Part shown: piece after piece, positions 32,090 to 32,805 of the stretch
Layout: each line of letters starts with the position of its first letter
Position numbering within the stretch: the stretch's first letter is position 1
Made by a program: the position numbers and the translations under genes
Notes under the pieces: model-generated
Seen by the model: the letters and a program-made list of their open reading frames with translations, nothing else
What the model was told of the DNA's origin: nothing
Database searches by the model: none
DNA from: CAZMCH01 sp964564735
GTDB lineage: Bacteria > Poribacteria > DTPJ01
Assembly (NCBI GenBank): GCA_964564735.1
Contig: CAZMCH010000044.1
Coordinates: 1-32,805 of the forward strand
Length of the DNA stretch: 32,805 nucleotides
Direction of reading: 5' to 3'

Positions 32090-32805
32090 ATGGTAATATT
32101 TTATGACAAAATGTCACCACGATCATTCTGGGTTCAGAGATATGAGATACCCTATGATCAGACAAATCTCGATCATCTGGATTATAATATCTCTACTTCT
32201 GAAATAGAATGGAAAGACCCTCATAAACACGATGCAATGGAGGAATTTTGGTTTGTCATAAGCGGAGGGATGCGTGTATATCAAGCTGATGCTGTTACTG
32301 ATGTTGATGCAGATACGTTGATAATACATGAAAGAGGCGTTTATCATAGAATGGAATGTGATGACAAATGCGAATGGCTTTGTATAGCATTTAGTAATCG
32401 CTTTGCTGATGGCATGAGGAAAATAAGGGAAGAAAAAGGGAACTATGGCAAGCACGAAACCTTTGTCAAGCCAATAGCAAAAACTATCTTTACTTCTGCG
32501 GATTTGCCACCAATGGAAGATCATGGCTGTCAGCGTTTTCCGACTGATGGCTCAATCCACGATTTAGATCATTGGGATATAAATACATGGAAGCCAAATC
32601 GTATCTGGAAGCCCGGTCATAAGCACGATGATATGGAAGAATACTGGTATATATTAGAAGGAAAAGCAAGAATCTTTCAAGGTGAGGAAGATAATGAGCA
32701 AATGTATGAGGTTAAGCCACATGATTTTATCATCCATCCGCCGGGAGTTACACACAGAATGGAAACTGATGATGTTGGCTGTAAGTGGTGCTGTATCATG
32801 TTTAA
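32090..32805 (+). CDS. Two-domain cupin protein (3' end outside window)
   Basis: Open from ATG 32090 (aaggag just before) to the window end, giving 238 residues and no stop. Two cupin domains share the same metal motif: H45, H47, E51 and H86 (HKHDAMEEFWF...VYHRMEC) and H177, H179, E183 and H222 (HKHDDMEEYWY...GVTHRMET). Both are H-x-H-x3-E...H sets typical of metal-binding cupins. Family knowledge: such bicupins act as dioxygenases, isomerases or lyases on small organic acids and sugars, or only bind a ligand. It continues the unit with two zinc-less URO-D genes, 35 bases after the second. Activity cannot be told from sequence. Confidence 0.85.
   Translation, partial: MVIFYDKMSPRSFWVQRYEIPYDQTNLDHLDYNISTSEIEWKDPHKHDAMEEFWFVISGGMRVYQADAVTDVDADTLIIHERGVYHRMECDDKCEWLCIAFSNRFADGMRKIREEKGNYGKHETFVKPIAKTIFTSADLPPMEDHGCQRFPTDGSIHDLDHWDINTWKPNRIWKPGHKHDDMEEYWYILEGKARIFQGEEDNEQMYEVKPHDFIIHPPGVTHRMETDDVGCKWCCIMF

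Noticed and set aside
1..32805. CRISPR arrays, rRNA, tRNA, prophage or plasmid functions
   Set aside because: I saw no regularly spaced exact repeats, no tRNA-like cloverleaf, and no transposase, integrase, capsid or replication protein in either strand.

Overview
The window is an AT-rich bacterial chromosome segment of about 32.8 kb, with 29 of about 31 protein genes on the + strand. It has no rRNA, tRNA or CRISPR. The gene content is that of an uncultured, carbohydrate-degrading, envelope-bearing bacterium. It includes Ig-like and propeller surface proteins, flippase and O-antigen-ligase-like genes, Gfo/Idh/MocA dehydrogenases, xylose-isomerase-like TIM barrels, a GH172 (DUF2961) protein and four uroporphyrinogen-decarboxylase-fold (URO-D) proteins. 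This mix recalls Poribacteria-like and related candidate phyla, but the assignment is an impression from gene content only.

Layout. 1-1311: C-terminal part of a secreted Ig-like/FlgD-like protein. 1448-3846: a two-gene unit with a propeller glycosidase-like protein, carrying a new-looking N-terminal 27-residue repeat, and a zinc-less MDR dehydrogenase. 3847-4412: repeat-rich spacer. 4413-5879: a membrane-protein group with a NapH-like 4Fe-4S protein and a hidden small gene whose in-frame TGA replaces the first Cys of a CxxC motif, a candidate selenoprotein. 5930-8155: GH172 and URO-D. 8136-8570: a convergent secreted protein. 8777-9082: a MITE-like element. 9147-11013: MocA dehydrogenase and sugar isomerase. 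11292-16737: secreted eight-repeat propeller, then polysaccharide genes (O-antigen ligase/polymerase, flippase, GT4). 16741-17430: lytic transglycosylase on the minus strand. 17780-22500: MocA, GxxExxY insertion, anmK, URO-D, isomerase. 22622-27376: putative lipoprotein, unknown protein, GNAT, epimerase, small protein and CtBP-type dehydrogenase, ending in a clear terminator. 27590 to the right edge: membrane protein, C69 dipeptidase, two tandem URO-D proteins and a two-cupin protein cut by the window.

How it may work together. The recurring set of MocA oxidoreductase, sugar isomerase/epimerase and URO-D-fold protein suggests several small catabolic modules for unusual, possibly methylated or anhydro sugars, fed by GH43-like and GH172 enzymes. 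No corrinoid protein or transporter lies in the window, so substrates stay unknown. The most notable findings are the candidate UxxC selenoprotein beside the ferredoxin-like membrane protein; the exact 27-residue repeat fused to a propeller glycosidase; and a GxxExxY gene carried between terminal inverted repeats, with a coding-free relative of that element about 10 kb away.
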